Below, in pieces: positions 1 to 9,166 of a DNA stretch of 64,000 nucleotides. The notes beneath the pieces were generated by a model, which was not told where the DNA came from, did no database searches, and worked only from the letters and a program-made list of their open reading frames with translations. The DNA comes from Melioribacteraceae bacterium. Its GTDB lineage: Bacteria; Bacteroidota; Ignavibacteria; Ignavibacteriales; Melioribacteraceae. The translations under genes and the position numbers were made by a program. The stretch is from the NCBI GenBank assembly GCA_022181065.1, contig BQMY01000115.1, forward strand, positions 1 to 64,000, in the 5' to 3' direction. The stretch's first letter is position 1. Every line of letters starts with the position of its first letter.

Positions 1-270
1 ACTCTATTAAATCAAAAATTCACACCGGATATATTATCTGATGAGAGTAATAAAATTAAAATGTTGCATTTAATCAGAACCTACTTTAAACTGGACGGGC
101 ATCACATTCAGTTTAATGTTGTTGACGCGAACACATTAAGAGAAGCACAGAAGAATCCGGAAATGTACAGGGATCTAATTGTTCGTGTGGCAGGGTATAG
201 TGATTACTTTATAAATCTGGGAAATGATCTTCAAGAAGAGATTATTCGCAGAACCGAACAGGAAATATGA
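1..270 (+). CDS. Glycyl radical enzyme, C-terminal fragment (PFL-like)
   Basis: The reading frame is open from the first base, so only the last 89 codons of a longer gene are present. The sequence carries the C-terminal glycyl radical domain shared by pyruvate formate-lyase and its relatives. It has LLNQKFTP near the start, HIQFNVVDANTLREAQKNPE in the middle, and the radical motif RVAGYSDYF, whose glycine at window residue 65 (about nt 193-195) would carry the radical. The family cleaves or rearranges carbon substrates anaerobically after activation by a radical SAM activase. The substrate cannot be told from this fragment because the active-site Cys region lies upstream. Candidates include formate C-acetyltransferase, glycerol or propanediol dehydratase, and choline lyase types. 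It converges on the sensor kinase gene with a 12-bp gap. Confidence 0.9.
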   Translation, partial: TLLNQKFTPDILSDESNKIKMLHLIRTYFKLDGHHIQFNVVDANTLREAQKNPEMYRDLIVRVAGYSDYFINLGNDLQEEIIRRTEQEI

Positions 271-282
271 ATCTTTGAGAAT

Positions 283-2571
283 TCAATTTAAGGGGAGTGT
301 GAACCAGAATTTACTCCCCTCTGATTCTTTACTTTCGAGTTCTATTTTACCACCGTTCAATTTTATAAATTCTTTTGATAACAGAAGCCCTAAGCCTGTC
401 CCTTTTTCGTTATCAGTTCCCTTATTAGAAGTATTATATTCTGAATTGAGTAGTGATTTTTGTAGCTCTTCACTCATTCCAATTCCATTATCGATAACAG
501 ATATTTTACACATACGGTTGTCAATTTCCGCTGTAAGACGTATCGTCCCGCCAGATGGGGTAAATTTAAGAGCGTTCGAAACAAGATTACGTAGTACTGA
601 GTCAATCATGTGAAGGTCGGCCAAAACGTGAATATCCGATTTGAGTTCAATTTTCAGACTGAGTTTTTTGAGATTCGCGTAATTTTCATAAATGGTTTTC
701 ACATGTTCAAATATGGCCGCTATTGAAACTCTTTCCGGATTTACGACTATTTTTCCCATCTGACTTCTTGACCAGTCAAGCAGATTATTTACCAGTTCCA
801 GGATAGATTCGGAGGATTTTTTGATTGAGGAAGATATGTTTTTTAACATCCGCGGGTCAAGTTGATCCAGTTCCGAATTAAGATAATCACAATAATTAAC
901 CAGAACGCCTGCCGGATTCCTGAGATCGTGTGAGATTATTGAGAATAATTTATCTTTCGTTTCATTGGAAGATTTAAGATCTTTATTCCTTTTACCCAGT
1001 TCCTGATTAAGTTTGTCAACTTCCCCCTTTTGCTGAGCTATTTGTTGAGCGGTTTTGTTTTTATTTTTGATCAGTACCGAAAGCGCAACAATAAGGATTA
1101 ACGCCAAAATGGTTATTATGATTATAAAGTTTCTTATACTTTTTTGATTCTCAAGTTCAGATGCCTGTAATGCTTTTTCGGCTTTCAGCAGTTCGTTTTC
1201 AGTTTCAGTTTTGGCGAGTTCAAATTTTACAATCATGTTGGTGATATTATTAACCAAATTTTCGTTGAGAATATTTTCTTTCACCTCTGTGTATTTTTTG
1301 TAGTAGTCAAAGGCTTCTTGAATTCTGTTTTCACGATTGTAAAGCTGATAGAACAAATAATAATTTTCTTTTTTAATCTCTCTTAAATTTTCTTCGAGAC
1401 TAATTTCATAACTCCTCTTCAAAGGGAGCATTATTTCATTAAAAGATTTATTTAGTTTATATAATACTCGGGCAAGATTACTATTCGCTTTTGCGATTGA
1501 AAAACCGTCATCGTAGTTTTTAGCCTGGTCTCTGCTCTTTAAATAATAAAAACGGGCAGTTTCATAGTCTTCAAGTTTTTCATAAGATTCACCAATATAG
1601 ACGTTAGTCATAGCAATCAAATTTAGATCAGAGACAATTTCCGAAATTTCAAGCGATTGAAAAAAATAGTCGAGTGCATCCTGATAATTACCAGATTCCA
1701 GATTTAATAGCCCCAGATTGTAATATGAATAAGCCGTTCCAAAATTATAAGCTGTATTTATAGATTTATTTAGTGCGTCATTAAAGTATTGCTCAGCTTT
1801 ATCAAAATAACTCATTCGCTGGAATACAGTTCCTATGTTATTAAGTGAGATTGTAAGTCCCATTGAGTCCTTCAACTCTTCCCGCAATCGTGTTGACTCA
1901 AGGAAGTATTCAAGTGCCTTCCCGTAATTACCTCTTTTCCAGTAAACAGACCCAATGCTATTAAGCGATGAAGCCATTTTGGCAGGTTTATTTAACGATT
2001 TTCGAATTTGATAAGCTTTTTCAAAATTATTTAGAGCCTCTGTAAATCTTCCTGTACGCCAGTTTGCATGACCAAGATTTGTGTAAGCTATCGATAGGGT
2101 AGAATCGATTTGCAGGGAGGTAGAAATGTCGAGATCTTTTTCGAAAAATACTAATGCGCTATCCTGGAATCCTAATCTTTCAAAACAGTATCCAAGTTCT
2201 TCATATACTTTTCTAAGTCCGTATTTATCTCTTTGCCTGCCATAAAAAGATTTTGCAATTAAGAATAAGTTTTTTGCTTCATGATATCGGTTTAATCGAT
2301 ATAGTAAAATTCCCTTATGGTATAACGCGTCAGTGTGAAGATTATCAAGACCTAATGTTTCAGTTTTGGAAATGATCTTATCTACAATTTCAAGTTTCGC
2401 GTAATTATTGGTGTCATCATCAACTTTAATATATCCAAGTAGTTTTTCTATACTGATGGAAGGGTTCTCTTCATCTAAAATTGAGAGCATAGAATCTCGT
2501 GTTAACTCTTGAGCTAACAGAGAAGATATCCCAATCAAAAAAATCATCGCTATAAATTTCAGGAAATTCAA
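283..2571 (-). CDS. TPR-containing sensor histidine kinase
   Basis: 762 residues. A signal peptide (about residues 1-20, FIAMIFLIGISSLLA) leads to an extracytoplasmic array of tetratricopeptide repeats (about 60-400, motifs such as AYTNLGHANWRTGRFTEAL). A coiled coil and one membrane segment near 480-500 (FIIIITILALILIVALSVLI) follow. The cytoplasmic part has a HisKA domain with the phospho-acceptor in SIISHDLRNPAG and a HATPase_c domain with NLVSNALKFTP, DNGIGM and GTGLGLLL. This is a common Bacteroidota/Ignavibacteria kinase architecture in which the TPR region may bind a peptide or protein. No response regulator is adjacent, so its partner and signal are unknown. It is monocistronic, with a long non-coding region upstream. 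Confidence 0.92.
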   Translation of the reverse strand: MNFLKFIAMIFLIGISSLLAQELTRDSMLSILDEENPSISIEKLLGYIKVDDDTNNYAKLEIVDKIISKTETLGLDNLHTDALYHKGILLYRLNRYHEAKNLFLIAKSFYGRQRDKYGLRKVYEELGYCFERLGFQDSALVFFEKDLDISTSLQIDSTLSIAYTNLGHANWRTGRFTEALNNFEKAYQIRKSLNKPAKMASSLNSIGSVYWKRGNYGKALEYFLESTRLREELKDSMGLTISLNNIGTVFQRMSYFDKAEQYFNDALNKSINTAYNFGTAYSYYNLGLLNLESGNYQDALDYFFQSLEISEIVSDLNLIAMTNVYIGESYEKLEDYETARFYYLKSRDQAKNYDDGFSIAKANSNLARVLYKLNKSFNEIMLPLKRSYEISLEENLREIKKENYYLFYQLYNRENRIQEAFDYYKKYTEVKENILNENLVNNITNMIVKFELAKTETENELLKAEKALQASELENQKSIRNFIIIITILALILIVALSVLIKNKNKTAQQIAQQKGEVDKLNQELGKRNKDLKSSNETKDKLFSIISHDLRNPAGVLVNYCDYLNSELDQLDPRMLKNISSSIKKSSESILELVNNLLDWSRSQMGKIVVNPERVSIAAIFEHVKTIYENYANLKKLSLKIELKSDIHVLADLHMIDSVLRNLVSNALKFTPSGGTIRLTAEIDNRMCKISVIDNGIGMSEELQKSLLNSEYNTSNKGTDNEKGTGLGLLLSKEFIKLNGGKIELESKESEGSKFWFTLPLN
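291..320. terminator. Hairpin between convergent genes
   Basis: AGGGGAGT (291-298) and ACTCCCCT (313-320) form an 8-bp perfect stem with a 14-nt loop. It lies just past the glycyl radical enzyme stop and inside the last codons of the convergent kinase gene. Neither side has a strong T-run, so a terminator role is only plausible. Confidence 0.4.
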
Positions 2572-3152
2572 ATTTTACCTGCTGTAATCAATAGGTCATA
2601 ATCGAAAAAAATAATGAGATATTAAATCGAATGAATATATTTAAGAAAGATTGTTCATCAAGTATCTTTCCGGAACTGTACCAATCTAATCAAACAATAT
2701 AAAATTAATACGTCAATAAGCAATATTAAGATATTAAAATATATGATTAATATTTTCTCTTGACGAACGGAGATGAATCTTCAGATAAACCCTTAACGCC
2801 AAAGGGTTAATAAAGACCTTACAACTCGCGAATTGGCACTTGGGCGAGAAATTCCTCTTGAAACTCGAGTGTTCTCTGATTCACATTATCATAAAATGAC
2901 TAGTCAAACAAATGTGACAAATAGTATTGATTCCGGTATGTAAAATGTTATGGTAAGTTTTAAGTACGAATCAAGGTTTGGAAAAGTCTTTGGGTATTGT
3001 GGTTTTAAAACGGGATACAAATCTATGGTCAGTTATGATGAGGATATATGTACAAAATGCCGGCTAAGATGATTGAAGCTTAAATGAAAAAAATAGATTA
3101 TAAGATGTAAATATAGTATATTGCTGAAAACTGTAAATATTGGAGTCGGTTT
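2572..3152. other. 581-bp intergenic region with short dyads
   Basis: No convincing gene. It holds the divergent promoters of the TPR kinase (minus) and the T9SS protein (plus). AACCCTT/AAGGGTT (2788-2794/2802-2808) form a 7-bp stem. A 10-bp perfect palindrome TGACTAGTCA (2897-2906) is nested inside a wider TCACATT/AATGTGA inverted pair (2881-2887/2911-2917), which looks like an operator. A 40-codon ATG frame at 2950-3072 has no ribosome-binding site and is not called. Confidence 0.5.
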
Positions 3153-4718
3153 ATGTCAAACAAAACAATTATCGTAATGTACTATATTGCAATTTTTTTC
3201 TTTTGTACTACTTTTTTGTTTGGATATCCCAATGGTATCGCCGGGTATACGCTTAAAACCAACAGTTCAGGTTGTGGTGCTTGTCATGGAACTCATAACG
3301 GATCGAGTTCTTTTGTTTTGGTTGATATTGAGGGTCCCGCAACACTTTTACCCGGAAGCACAGGGGAATACAGAGTAACAATATCAGGTGGAAACGGCAA
3401 CGATGTTGGAGTCGATATCGCATGTTCTGAAGGGGTATTAAATAAAGTTGATAATAATTTAAAAGTAGCATCGGGTGAATTGGTGCAAACTTCATCTAAA
3501 AATTATATCGGTGGTTCGTACACTTTTAATTTTACTTACACAGCACCTGCAAACCCCGGAAATGTCATACTCTACTCAACCGGAATGTCATCCAAAAAAC
3601 AGTGGAATTTTTCCCAAAACTTTGAGATTACAATCGGGGGTACAATACTCCAGGGCGAAATATCGCTCAATGAGGGATGGAATATTATTTCGGTTCCAGT
3701 TTTGACTTCAAATATGGCGGTGGATGAAATATTCCCTGATGCAACTACCGCGGCATTCGGATTTAATGGAGTTTATCAGACTGTATCGGCATTGGAAAAT
3801 GGAAAAGGATACTGGATAAAATACCCTCAACCTGATAATATTGATGTTTCCGGAACTGATGTCAGCGGAAATATTACGTTAAATGAGGGCTGGAATTTAA
3901 TAGGTCCTTTTAACACAGACATAAATGTAAATTCAATTAGTACAATCCCGTTAAATATTATTACCAGTCAATATTTTGGATATTCAAATGGTTATAGCGC
4001 AACCAATATACTGGAGCAGGGAAAAGGGTATTGGGTGAATTCTGAATCAGACGGTGAGCTGATATTAAATTCTCAACGCGGTTTATCTAAAAAGGAATTA
4101 ATACCCGAAAATTGTGAAAAAATATTATTTATTGATGCAGCGGGTAACAGAACAAGCTTATTTTGGTTGGAAGGTTCGGATTTTTCTGAATTTATTTTAC
4201 CGCCGAAACCTCCTGTTGGAGGGTTTGATATCAGATTCAAAGATGATAAGTATGTTGGCACCCTGGATAATTTCAAAGAAATCTTGCTTTCAGGGATAAA
4301 CTTTCCACTAACCATTTTTACTGAAAATAATTATAGGTTGAAGGATGCTGAAAATGGAAAAATAGTTGGAGAGGGGAAAAAGTTCATTCTGACTGATGAT
4401 AATATTAGAAGTTTAAGATTCGAAAATGAAATTTTACCAGATCAGTTGGAGCTTAATCAAAATTATCCAAATCCTTTCAATCCTTCAACAACAATAAAAT
4501 ACGCAATACCCGAGGATAGTTTTGTAAATTTGAGCGTATATTCTTCAACAGGAGAAAAAATTTGTACTATAGTAAATGATTATTCTCAGCATGGAAAATA
4601 TTCAGTCACATGGGATGGAACTGATGAGACTGGAAAAAGCGTAAGTTCCGGGACATATTTTTATCAACTTGTAACTGGTGAAAATATATTATCAAAGAAA
4701 ATGATTCTAATAAAATAG
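3153..4718 (+). CDS. Secreted T9SS-sorted protein with choice-of-anchor-V-like domain and a CxxCH motif
   Basis: 521 residues. An N-terminal signal peptide (about 1-25, hydrophobic YIAIFFFCTTFLFG) is followed by CGACH, a CxxCH motif able to bind one c-type haem, at the start of a domain that resembles the choice-of-anchor V family. Two copies of a beta-rich repeat follow, with the signatures LNEGWNIIS...GKGYW (about 171-225) and LNEGWNLIG...GKGYW (about 240-295). The C-terminus (about 435-521) is a classic type A type IX secretion sorting domain, with NYPNPFNPSTTIKYAIPE near its start and SSGTYFYQL near its end. The protein should cross the inner membrane by Sec and the outer membrane by T9SS, ending on the surface or outside. 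Its function is unknown. A haem role is inference from the single motif. A strong hairpin terminator follows. Confidence 0.88.
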   Translation: MSNKTIIVMYYIAIFFFCTTFLFGYPNGIAGYTLKTNSSGCGACHGTHNGSSSFVLVDIEGPATLLPGSTGEYRVTISGGNGNDVGVDIACSEGVLNKVDNNLKVASGELVQTSSKNYIGGSYTFNFTYTAPANPGNVILYSTGMSSKKQWNFSQNFEITIGGTILQGEISLNEGWNIISVPVLTSNMAVDEIFPDATTAAFGFNGVYQTVSALENGKGYWIKYPQPDNIDVSGTDVSGNITLNEGWNLIGPFNTDINVNSISTIPLNIITSQYFGYSNGYSATNILEQGKGYWVNSESDGELILNSQRGLSKKELIPENCEKILFIDAAGNRTSLFWLEGSDFSEFILPPKPPVGGFDIRFKDDKYVGTLDNFKEILLSGINFPLTIFTENNYRLKDAENGKIVGEGKKFILTDDNIRSLRFENEILPDQLELNQNYPNPFNPSTTIKYAIPEDSFVNLSVYSSTGEKICTIVNDYSQHGKYSVTWDGTDETGKSVSSGTYFYQLVTGENILSKKMILIK

Positions 4719-4735
4719 TGCCAAATGGCACCTCA

Positions 4736-4771
4736 AAAAAGCTTTGTCAATTAAGTCCGGCAGAGCTTTTT
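4736..4771 (+). terminator. Rho-independent terminator after the T9SS gene
   Basis: AAAAAGCTTTG (4736-4746) pairs with CAGAGCTTTTT (4761-4771) through 11 positions including one G-U, and the 3' arm ends in five T. A second small hairpin, GTGCCA/TGGCAC (4718-4731), begins inside the stop codon of the preceding gene. Confidence 0.75.
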
Positions 4772-4859
4772 GAAAAATTCTCTCTTCTTGATCAAGCCCC
4801 GCAACAAAAAGAAGAAATCTGCATCTAACCTGCATTGTATATAGTAATGAGGAAATTGC

Positions 4860-5216
4860 ATGAAAACCATTATTGGTGCTGATGGTAATAGACTTGAAGA
4901 TATTGTTGCAAAACGTTTTGGTCATGCTGATTATTATCTGATTTATGACCACAATGACAAAACATACAGTGCGATTAAAAACATCGAAGAATTACATGAC
5001 CATGATAATCTGCGTGATTTTGTCGCTTCGGGTGTAAATAATTTTGTTGTTGGAAATATTGGACCCCATGCATTCACCATTCTGAAAGAAAAAAAATCTC
5101 ACATCTTTCTTGCAAGAAAAATGAAGGTGATTGATGCCATTGAAAAATTGGAATCCGGGGAATTAAAAGAACTTTCCGAACCAACGGTCAAAAAAAGTAT
5201 TGGCCATGACCACTAA
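4860..5216 (+). CDS. NifX/NifB-C-terminal family Fe-Mo cofactor-type binding protein
   Basis: 118 residues. It matches the small dinitrogenase iron-molybdenum cofactor domain (NifX, NafY, NifB C-terminus, also found in many non-fixing anaerobes). The N-terminal MKTIIGADGNRLEDIVAKRF contains the DxxRFGHADYY-like region, and VNNFVVGNIGPHAFTIL (about 60-76) is the signature glycine loop. Several His residues lie near both ends (ELHDHDN, IGHDH). Proteins of this type bind or carry metal-sulfur clusters. No nif structural genes are present, so a nitrogenase role is not supported. The next gene, an MFS transporter, starts 15 bp downstream and is probably cotranscribed. Confidence 0.8.
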   Translation: MKTIIGADGNRLEDIVAKRFGHADYYLIYDHNDKTYSAIKNIEELHDHDNLRDFVASGVNNFVVGNIGPHAFTILKEKKSHIFLARKMKVIDAIEKLESGELKELSEPTVKKSIGHDH

Positions 5217-5231
5217 ACCTGCCTGAATAAT

Positions 5232-6479
5232 ATGCAAAACGAAAAAAGAAACTTCTATTCATATTTGTGGCATGCGATGTGGCTTTCGCTCGCTGAGACT
5301 TTCGCAGAACGTAATACCGTTTTGCCGGGGCTAATTCTGCTTGCAGGTGGTGATGAACTCGATGTTGGTTATCTGACTTCAATAATGATTGGTGTGCCAC
5401 TTATCTCACAATTATTATTTGCCTCATATTTAACCCCAAAAAAATTTAAGAAACCCTTTTTACTTTCCGGTATTTATTTGCGAGTATTTGCATTCATTGG
5501 TTTGGCATTATCGATTATGATGTTAGAAAATATGGGTACTTCGGAATTTATTTTAGTCATATTTTTATGGATGGTACTTTTTTCAGTTAGTGGGGCATTT
5601 GCGGGAGTATCTTATACAGACATAGTTGGAAAGAGTTTTACTTCCGAGACACGTAAGCGCTTTTTTGTAACCAAGCAGATAATAACAAGTACGGGTATTT
5701 TAATATCAGCCTTTTTGGTGAAGGAATTATTGATAGCAGTTGAATATCCGAAAAATTATAGCTTTTCTTTTTTCATTGCCGCGGCGCTATTATTCATAGC
5801 CTCATTCGGCTTCCTATTTTTGAAGGAAAAAGCATCAATAATTCGTAATAATTATAGCAAAATATCAGATGTATTAAAATCAATTCCTTCGGAAATAAAA
5901 TCTAACAAGAACCTTGGATACTTTATAATTATATCTAATTTAATTGGTGTTACCTTCACACTTATACCTTTTTACATAGCGTATTCAAAGACCATTTTTG
6001 ATATTTCTGAAGAAGTTATCGGATTGTTTTTAATTGCGCAATTGATGGGCATGATCTTATCGAATTTTATTTGGAGATATTTCATCAGGAAATACTCCTT
6101 CAAAGGGATGCTAAAAGCCACAATAATATTGTTAGCATCAATACCTCCGGTTGTTCTTATAATTGCTTCAATGAACTCTGTTACCATGTTTACATTAGTA
6201 TTTGTGATAGTGGGTGCGGCAATAAGCGCCCAAAAAATAACTATGGAAGGTGTACTCATTGAAATATCAGATGAATCGAACAGACCTATATATGTTGGAA
6301 TATTTGGATCACTCAATGTAACTTCCGCATTCCTGCCAATATTGAGTGGCAATCTTTTTGGCGTGATCGGTTATAGTTATGTTTTTATTATTTGGAGTTT
6401 TATTACGTTTTCAGCTTTATTCTTTGTTAATAAAATGAAGTGTCCGATCGATGTTAATGCTATCAAGGTTGATAATTAA
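5232..6479 (+). CDS. MFS-type transporter
   Basis: 415 residues, almost entirely hydrophobic, with about 12 predicted membrane segments (for example FILVIFLWMVLFSVSGAFAG and FFIAAALLFIASFGFLFL). A charged cytoplasmic loop near 195-220 sits between the two halves. The N-terminal region (LWHAMWLSLAETFAERNTVLPG) resembles MFS proteins of unknown substrate found in many anaerobes. The substrate cannot be deduced. It follows the NifX-like gene by 15 bp, so an operon is likely. A 168-bp gap separates it from the next operon. Confidence 0.8.
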   Translation: MQNEKRNFYSYLWHAMWLSLAETFAERNTVLPGLILLAGGDELDVGYLTSIMIGVPLISQLLFASYLTPKKFKKPFLLSGIYLRVFAFIGLALSIMMLENMGTSEFILVIFLWMVLFSVSGAFAGVSYTDIVGKSFTSETRKRFFVTKQIITSTGILISAFLVKELLIAVEYPKNYSFSFFIAAALLFIASFGFLFLKEKASIIRNNYSKISDVLKSIPSEIKSNKNLGYFIIISNLIGVTFTLIPFYIAYSKTIFDISEEVIGLFLIAQLMGMILSNFIWRYFIRKYSFKGMLKATIILLASIPPVVLIIASMNSVTMFTLVFVIVGAAISAQKITMEGVLIEISDESNRPIYVGIFGSLNVTSAFLPILSGNLFGVIGYSYVFIIWSFITFSALFFVNKMKCPIDVNAIKVDN

Positions 6480-6647
6480 CCTCGAGTCTCATTCATGGAA
6501 AAGTACCATGCATTAATAATTCATTTTTGATTTAATATATATTTTTATAAGTTAAATACTTAGGGGTCTGGTTAGTTCCCCGATAAGTAAAAGGATATTA
6601 GAGTCTGATAGTTAAATATTGTTTTATAAAATAAATTAAGGCAGGCT

Positions 6648-7586
6648 ATGGAAAGAAAAGATTTTCTTAAAAGAAGCGCATTAGCAATTGCGGCAACGGC
6701 ATTCAATTTCACGGCTGCCGGGAATCTGGTTGCCAGAGGCAAAAGTAGTCCCGTGGTAAAAAAAGAAGGTGACCTTGTTGCTGTGATGGGTGGAAAGCCA
6801 TCAGAAATGCTTAACCGCGCGGTAACAGAACTTGGTGGAATCAGTAATTATGTTAAGCCCGGGGATAAAGTTGTTGTAAAACCGAACATCGGTTGGGCAA
6901 AAACACCGGAAATGGCCGCAAACACAAATCCGGATGCTGTAGGGGAAATGGTTAAGCTGTGCATGGAAGCCGGAGCAAAAGAAGTTGTGATATTTGACCA
7001 TACTTGTAATGACTGGCGTACCTGCTACGAAAAGAGTGGAATTGAAGAGGCCGGTAAAAAATATGGTGCTATAATCGTTCCCGGGAATGATAAGAGTTAT
7101 TATAAAGAGGTTGATATTCCTGAAGGAATAATATTGAAAAAAGCTATGATTCATAAATCACTTCTTGAATGTGATGTTTGGTTTAATATGCCTGTCCTGA
7201 AGAATCATGGTGGTGCAAAAATGACTTTATCAATGAAAAACTATATGGGTATAGTCTGGGATCGCCAAATTTTTCACAGGGAAGGTTTGCAGCAGGCTAT
7301 CGCTGATATTTGTACATTCGCAAAGAAACCTGCACTTAATATAATTGATGGCTACAGAACCCTTACGCAAAACGGTCCAATGGGTAAAGGTGTTGAAGAT
7401 GTTCTGAATACAGGTGTTATGTTCGCGTCAAAAGATATTATTGCAGTTGATACTGCCGCGGTAAAATATTTTTCACAAATCAAAGAAATGAGTCTTGATG
7501 CGGTTTCACATATCGGATTGGGTGAAAAATTTAATCTTGGTACCACTAATCTTGATAATATGAATGTAAAACGGGTCAAGTTATAG
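6648..7586 (+). CDS. DUF362 domain protein with Tat-like leader
   Basis: 312 residues. The N-terminus MERKDFLKRSALAIAATAF has an RKxFLK motif and a hydrophobic stretch, like a Tat signal with RK in place of RR, so export is plausible. The body is a DUF362 domain with KVVVKPNIGWAKTPE (about 73-87), EAGAKEVVIFDHT (about 109-121), FNMPVLKNHGGAKMTLSMKN (about 178-197) and a C-terminal AVDTAAVKYF. The molecular activity of DUF362 is unknown, although relatives are often fused to or found beside ferredoxin domains. It is the first gene of a tightly packed operon with polyferredoxin, ferredoxin and larCEB, separated by 1 bp from the next start. A link to nickel-pincer chemistry is inference from context only. 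Confidence 0.85.
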   Translation: MERKDFLKRSALAIAATAFNFTAAGNLVARGKSSPVVKKEGDLVAVMGGKPSEMLNRAVTELGGISNYVKPGDKVVVKPNIGWAKTPEMAANTNPDAVGEMVKLCMEAGAKEVVIFDHTCNDWRTCYEKSGIEEAGKKYGAIIVPGNDKSYYKEVDIPEGIILKKAMIHKSLLECDVWFNMPVLKNHGGAKMTLSMKNYMGIVWDRQIFHREGLQQAIADICTFAKKPALNIIDGYRTLTQNGPMGKGVEDVLNTGVMFASKDIIAVDTAAVKYFSQIKEMSLDAVSHIGLGEKFNLGTTNLDNMNVKRVKL

Positions 7587-7587
7587 G

Positions 7588-8487
7588 GTGAGAAAGATCA
7601 AGTTAAATCTGAATGCCATTCGCAGATGGTTAGCATTATTCATTTTTATTGTGAGTATTATTGCGATTACCAACCTTGTTGACAAACTGCCGGGAACTGA
7701 GATTTCAATTGCCGAAATTTTCAGATTGCAGTTTGTACCTGCTTTGATGGCAGGGAGTGCGGTGATTCTTCTTGTATTAATAATTGGAACCCTGATATTT
7801 GGCAGGATTTACTGTTCCTTAATTTGCCCATTGGGTATTTTACAGGATTTGATTGATCGGATAAATAGATTAAAAATAATTAAGCGGAATAGTTTTCAAA
7901 ATATTAAGCTTAAAAAAGCTAACAGAGGTTATAATCCGGCATTAAACAAAACACGCTATTCAGTATTAGTGCTAACCGTTGTGTTATTTTTATCCGGAAG
8001 CAGTTTTCTAATACTCATGCTTGATCCATACTCTAATTTTGGCAGACTGAATGCTTCATTTGTAAGTCCGGTTATTGCGGTAATCAATAATTTTCTTGCG
8101 TCAATATTTAATATGTTTGACAACTATTATTTTGTCAAAGGTGAGTATCATTTGCCGGGCATAACAGCAGCTTTATTTTCTGTTACTGTTCTCGGAATTA
8201 TTGTTTACATGGTGCGTAAGGGTGGAAGATTATGGTGTAATAGTGTTTGTCCGGTAGGTACTTTGCTCGGACTAATATCACGCTGGTCAATTTTAAAAAT
8301 AAGGATTGATAACAGCGATTGTATTTCCTGTAATATGTGTGTTAAGGAATGTAAATGTCAATGTATTGATAGTGAAACAAACCGGATTGATCATTCAAGA
8401 TGTGTAACCTGCTTCAATTGTATAGATAATTGCAGCACAGAAGCAATTTCATTTTCATATAGGCGCAAGAAGAAGCAAGATGGATAA
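7588..8487 (+). CDS. NapH-like membrane polyferredoxin
   Basis: 299 residues with a GTG start one base after the previous stop. Membrane segments lie at about 12-28, 50-73, 128-145 and 190-208. Two NapH-type CxxxCP loops are present: YCSLICPLGILQDLI (about 77-91) and WCNSVCPVGTLLGLI (about 213-227). The C-terminus has two 4Fe-4S ferredoxin motifs, CISCNMCVKEC and CVTCFNCIDNC. The family passes electrons between the quinone pool or cytoplasm and periplasmic iron-sulfur partners. The next gene, a NapG-like ferredoxin, overlaps it by 8 bp, so the two probably work as a pair. There is no nitrate reductase gene here, so the acceptor differs from that of Nap systems. Confidence 0.88.
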   Translation: MRKIKLNLNAIRRWLALFIFIVSIIAITNLVDKLPGTEISIAEIFRLQFVPALMAGSAVILLVLIIGTLIFGRIYCSLICPLGILQDLIDRINRLKIIKRNSFQNIKLKKANRGYNPALNKTRYSVLVLTVVLFLSGSSFLILMLDPYSNFGRLNASFVSPVIAVINNFLASIFNMFDNYYFVKGEYHLPGITAALFSVTVLGIIVYMVRKGGRLWCNSVCPVGTLLGLISRWSILKIRIDNSDCISCNMCVKECKCQCIDSETNRIDHSRCVTCFNCIDNCSTEAISFSYRRKKKQDG

Positions 8488-9151
8488 ATCAAGAAGAGAA
8501 GCGATAAAAAAAGGATTTTTACTTTTTATCGGAATTGCCGCGACACCTGTTATTGCGGTTGGGGAGAAAATTGAAGAATCTTCGGGTGAAAAGTTGCTGT
8601 ATCCTCTTCCACCCGGTGCGATTTCTTTAGATAGATTTATAGAGAAGTGTACTGCGTGTCAATTATGTGTCAACCACTGCCCGACACACGTTTTAACGCC
8701 GGCTTTGTTCGAGAATGGCATACAGGGTTTTATGCAGCCGATTCTTAAATATGACGTCCATAAATTTTGTGAATTTGAATGTAAAATTTGTTCTGATGTT
8801 TGTCCGAATGAAGCGCTCGTAAAAATGCCAATTGAGGAGAAAAAGCTGGTTCAGATAGGACAGGCGAAACTTATTCTGGATAATTGTATAGTTGTAAAAA
8901 ATAATAAGGCTTGCGGTGCATGTGCCGAACATTGCCCTACAAAAGCACTAAAAATGGTACCGTATAAAGGTGTTATTACTCAACCGGAAATTGTTGATCC
9001 CGATTTGTGTATAGGATGTGGCGCCTGCGAGTCTATTTGTCCGGTTCACAAGGAAGCTTTATACATAGAACGCAATATTGTGCATAAAATTGCCAAACCA
9101 CCTTTGGTAGAGAAACAGGAACAGAAAGAAATAACTGATTTTGGATTTTAA
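8480..9151 (+). CDS. NapG/MauM-like 4Fe-4S ferredoxin with twin-arginine leader
   Basis: 223 residues. The leader SRREAIKKGFLLFIGIAATP contains a twin arginine and hydrophobic core, which suggests Tat export of a folded iron-sulfur protein. Four cysteine clusters follow: CTACQLCVNHCP (about 54-65), CEFECKICSDVCP (about 92-104), CGACAEHCP (about 145-153) and CIGCGACESICP (about 177-188). This matches the four-cluster NapG/MauM ferredoxins. The start overlaps the NapH-like gene. The pair would make a membrane-to-periplasm electron path that could serve the exported DUF362 protein encoded upstream, which is inference. Confidence 0.88.
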   Translation: MDKSRREAIKKGFLLFIGIAATPVIAVGEKIEESSGEKLLYPLPPGAISLDRFIEKCTACQLCVNHCPTHVLTPALFENGIQGFMQPILKYDVHKFCEFECKICSDVCPNEALVKMPIEEKKLVQIGQAKLILDNCIVVKNNKACGACAEHCPTKALKMVPYKGVITQPEIVDPDLCIGCGACESICPVHKEALYIERNIVHKIAKPPLVEKQEQKEITDFGF

Positions 9152-9166
9152 GCTACGGATAATAGA

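Noticed and set aside
2950-3072. 40-codon ATG frame with two CxxC-like spaced cysteine pairs
   Set aside because: No Shine-Dalgarno, low coding character and surrounded by non-coding sequence. It may be a relic, but there is not enough to call it.
6563-6581. GGGG...CCCC hairpin upstream of the DUF362 gene as a riboswitch
   Set aside because: Only four base pairs and no further structure. It does not match any riboswitch I recognise.
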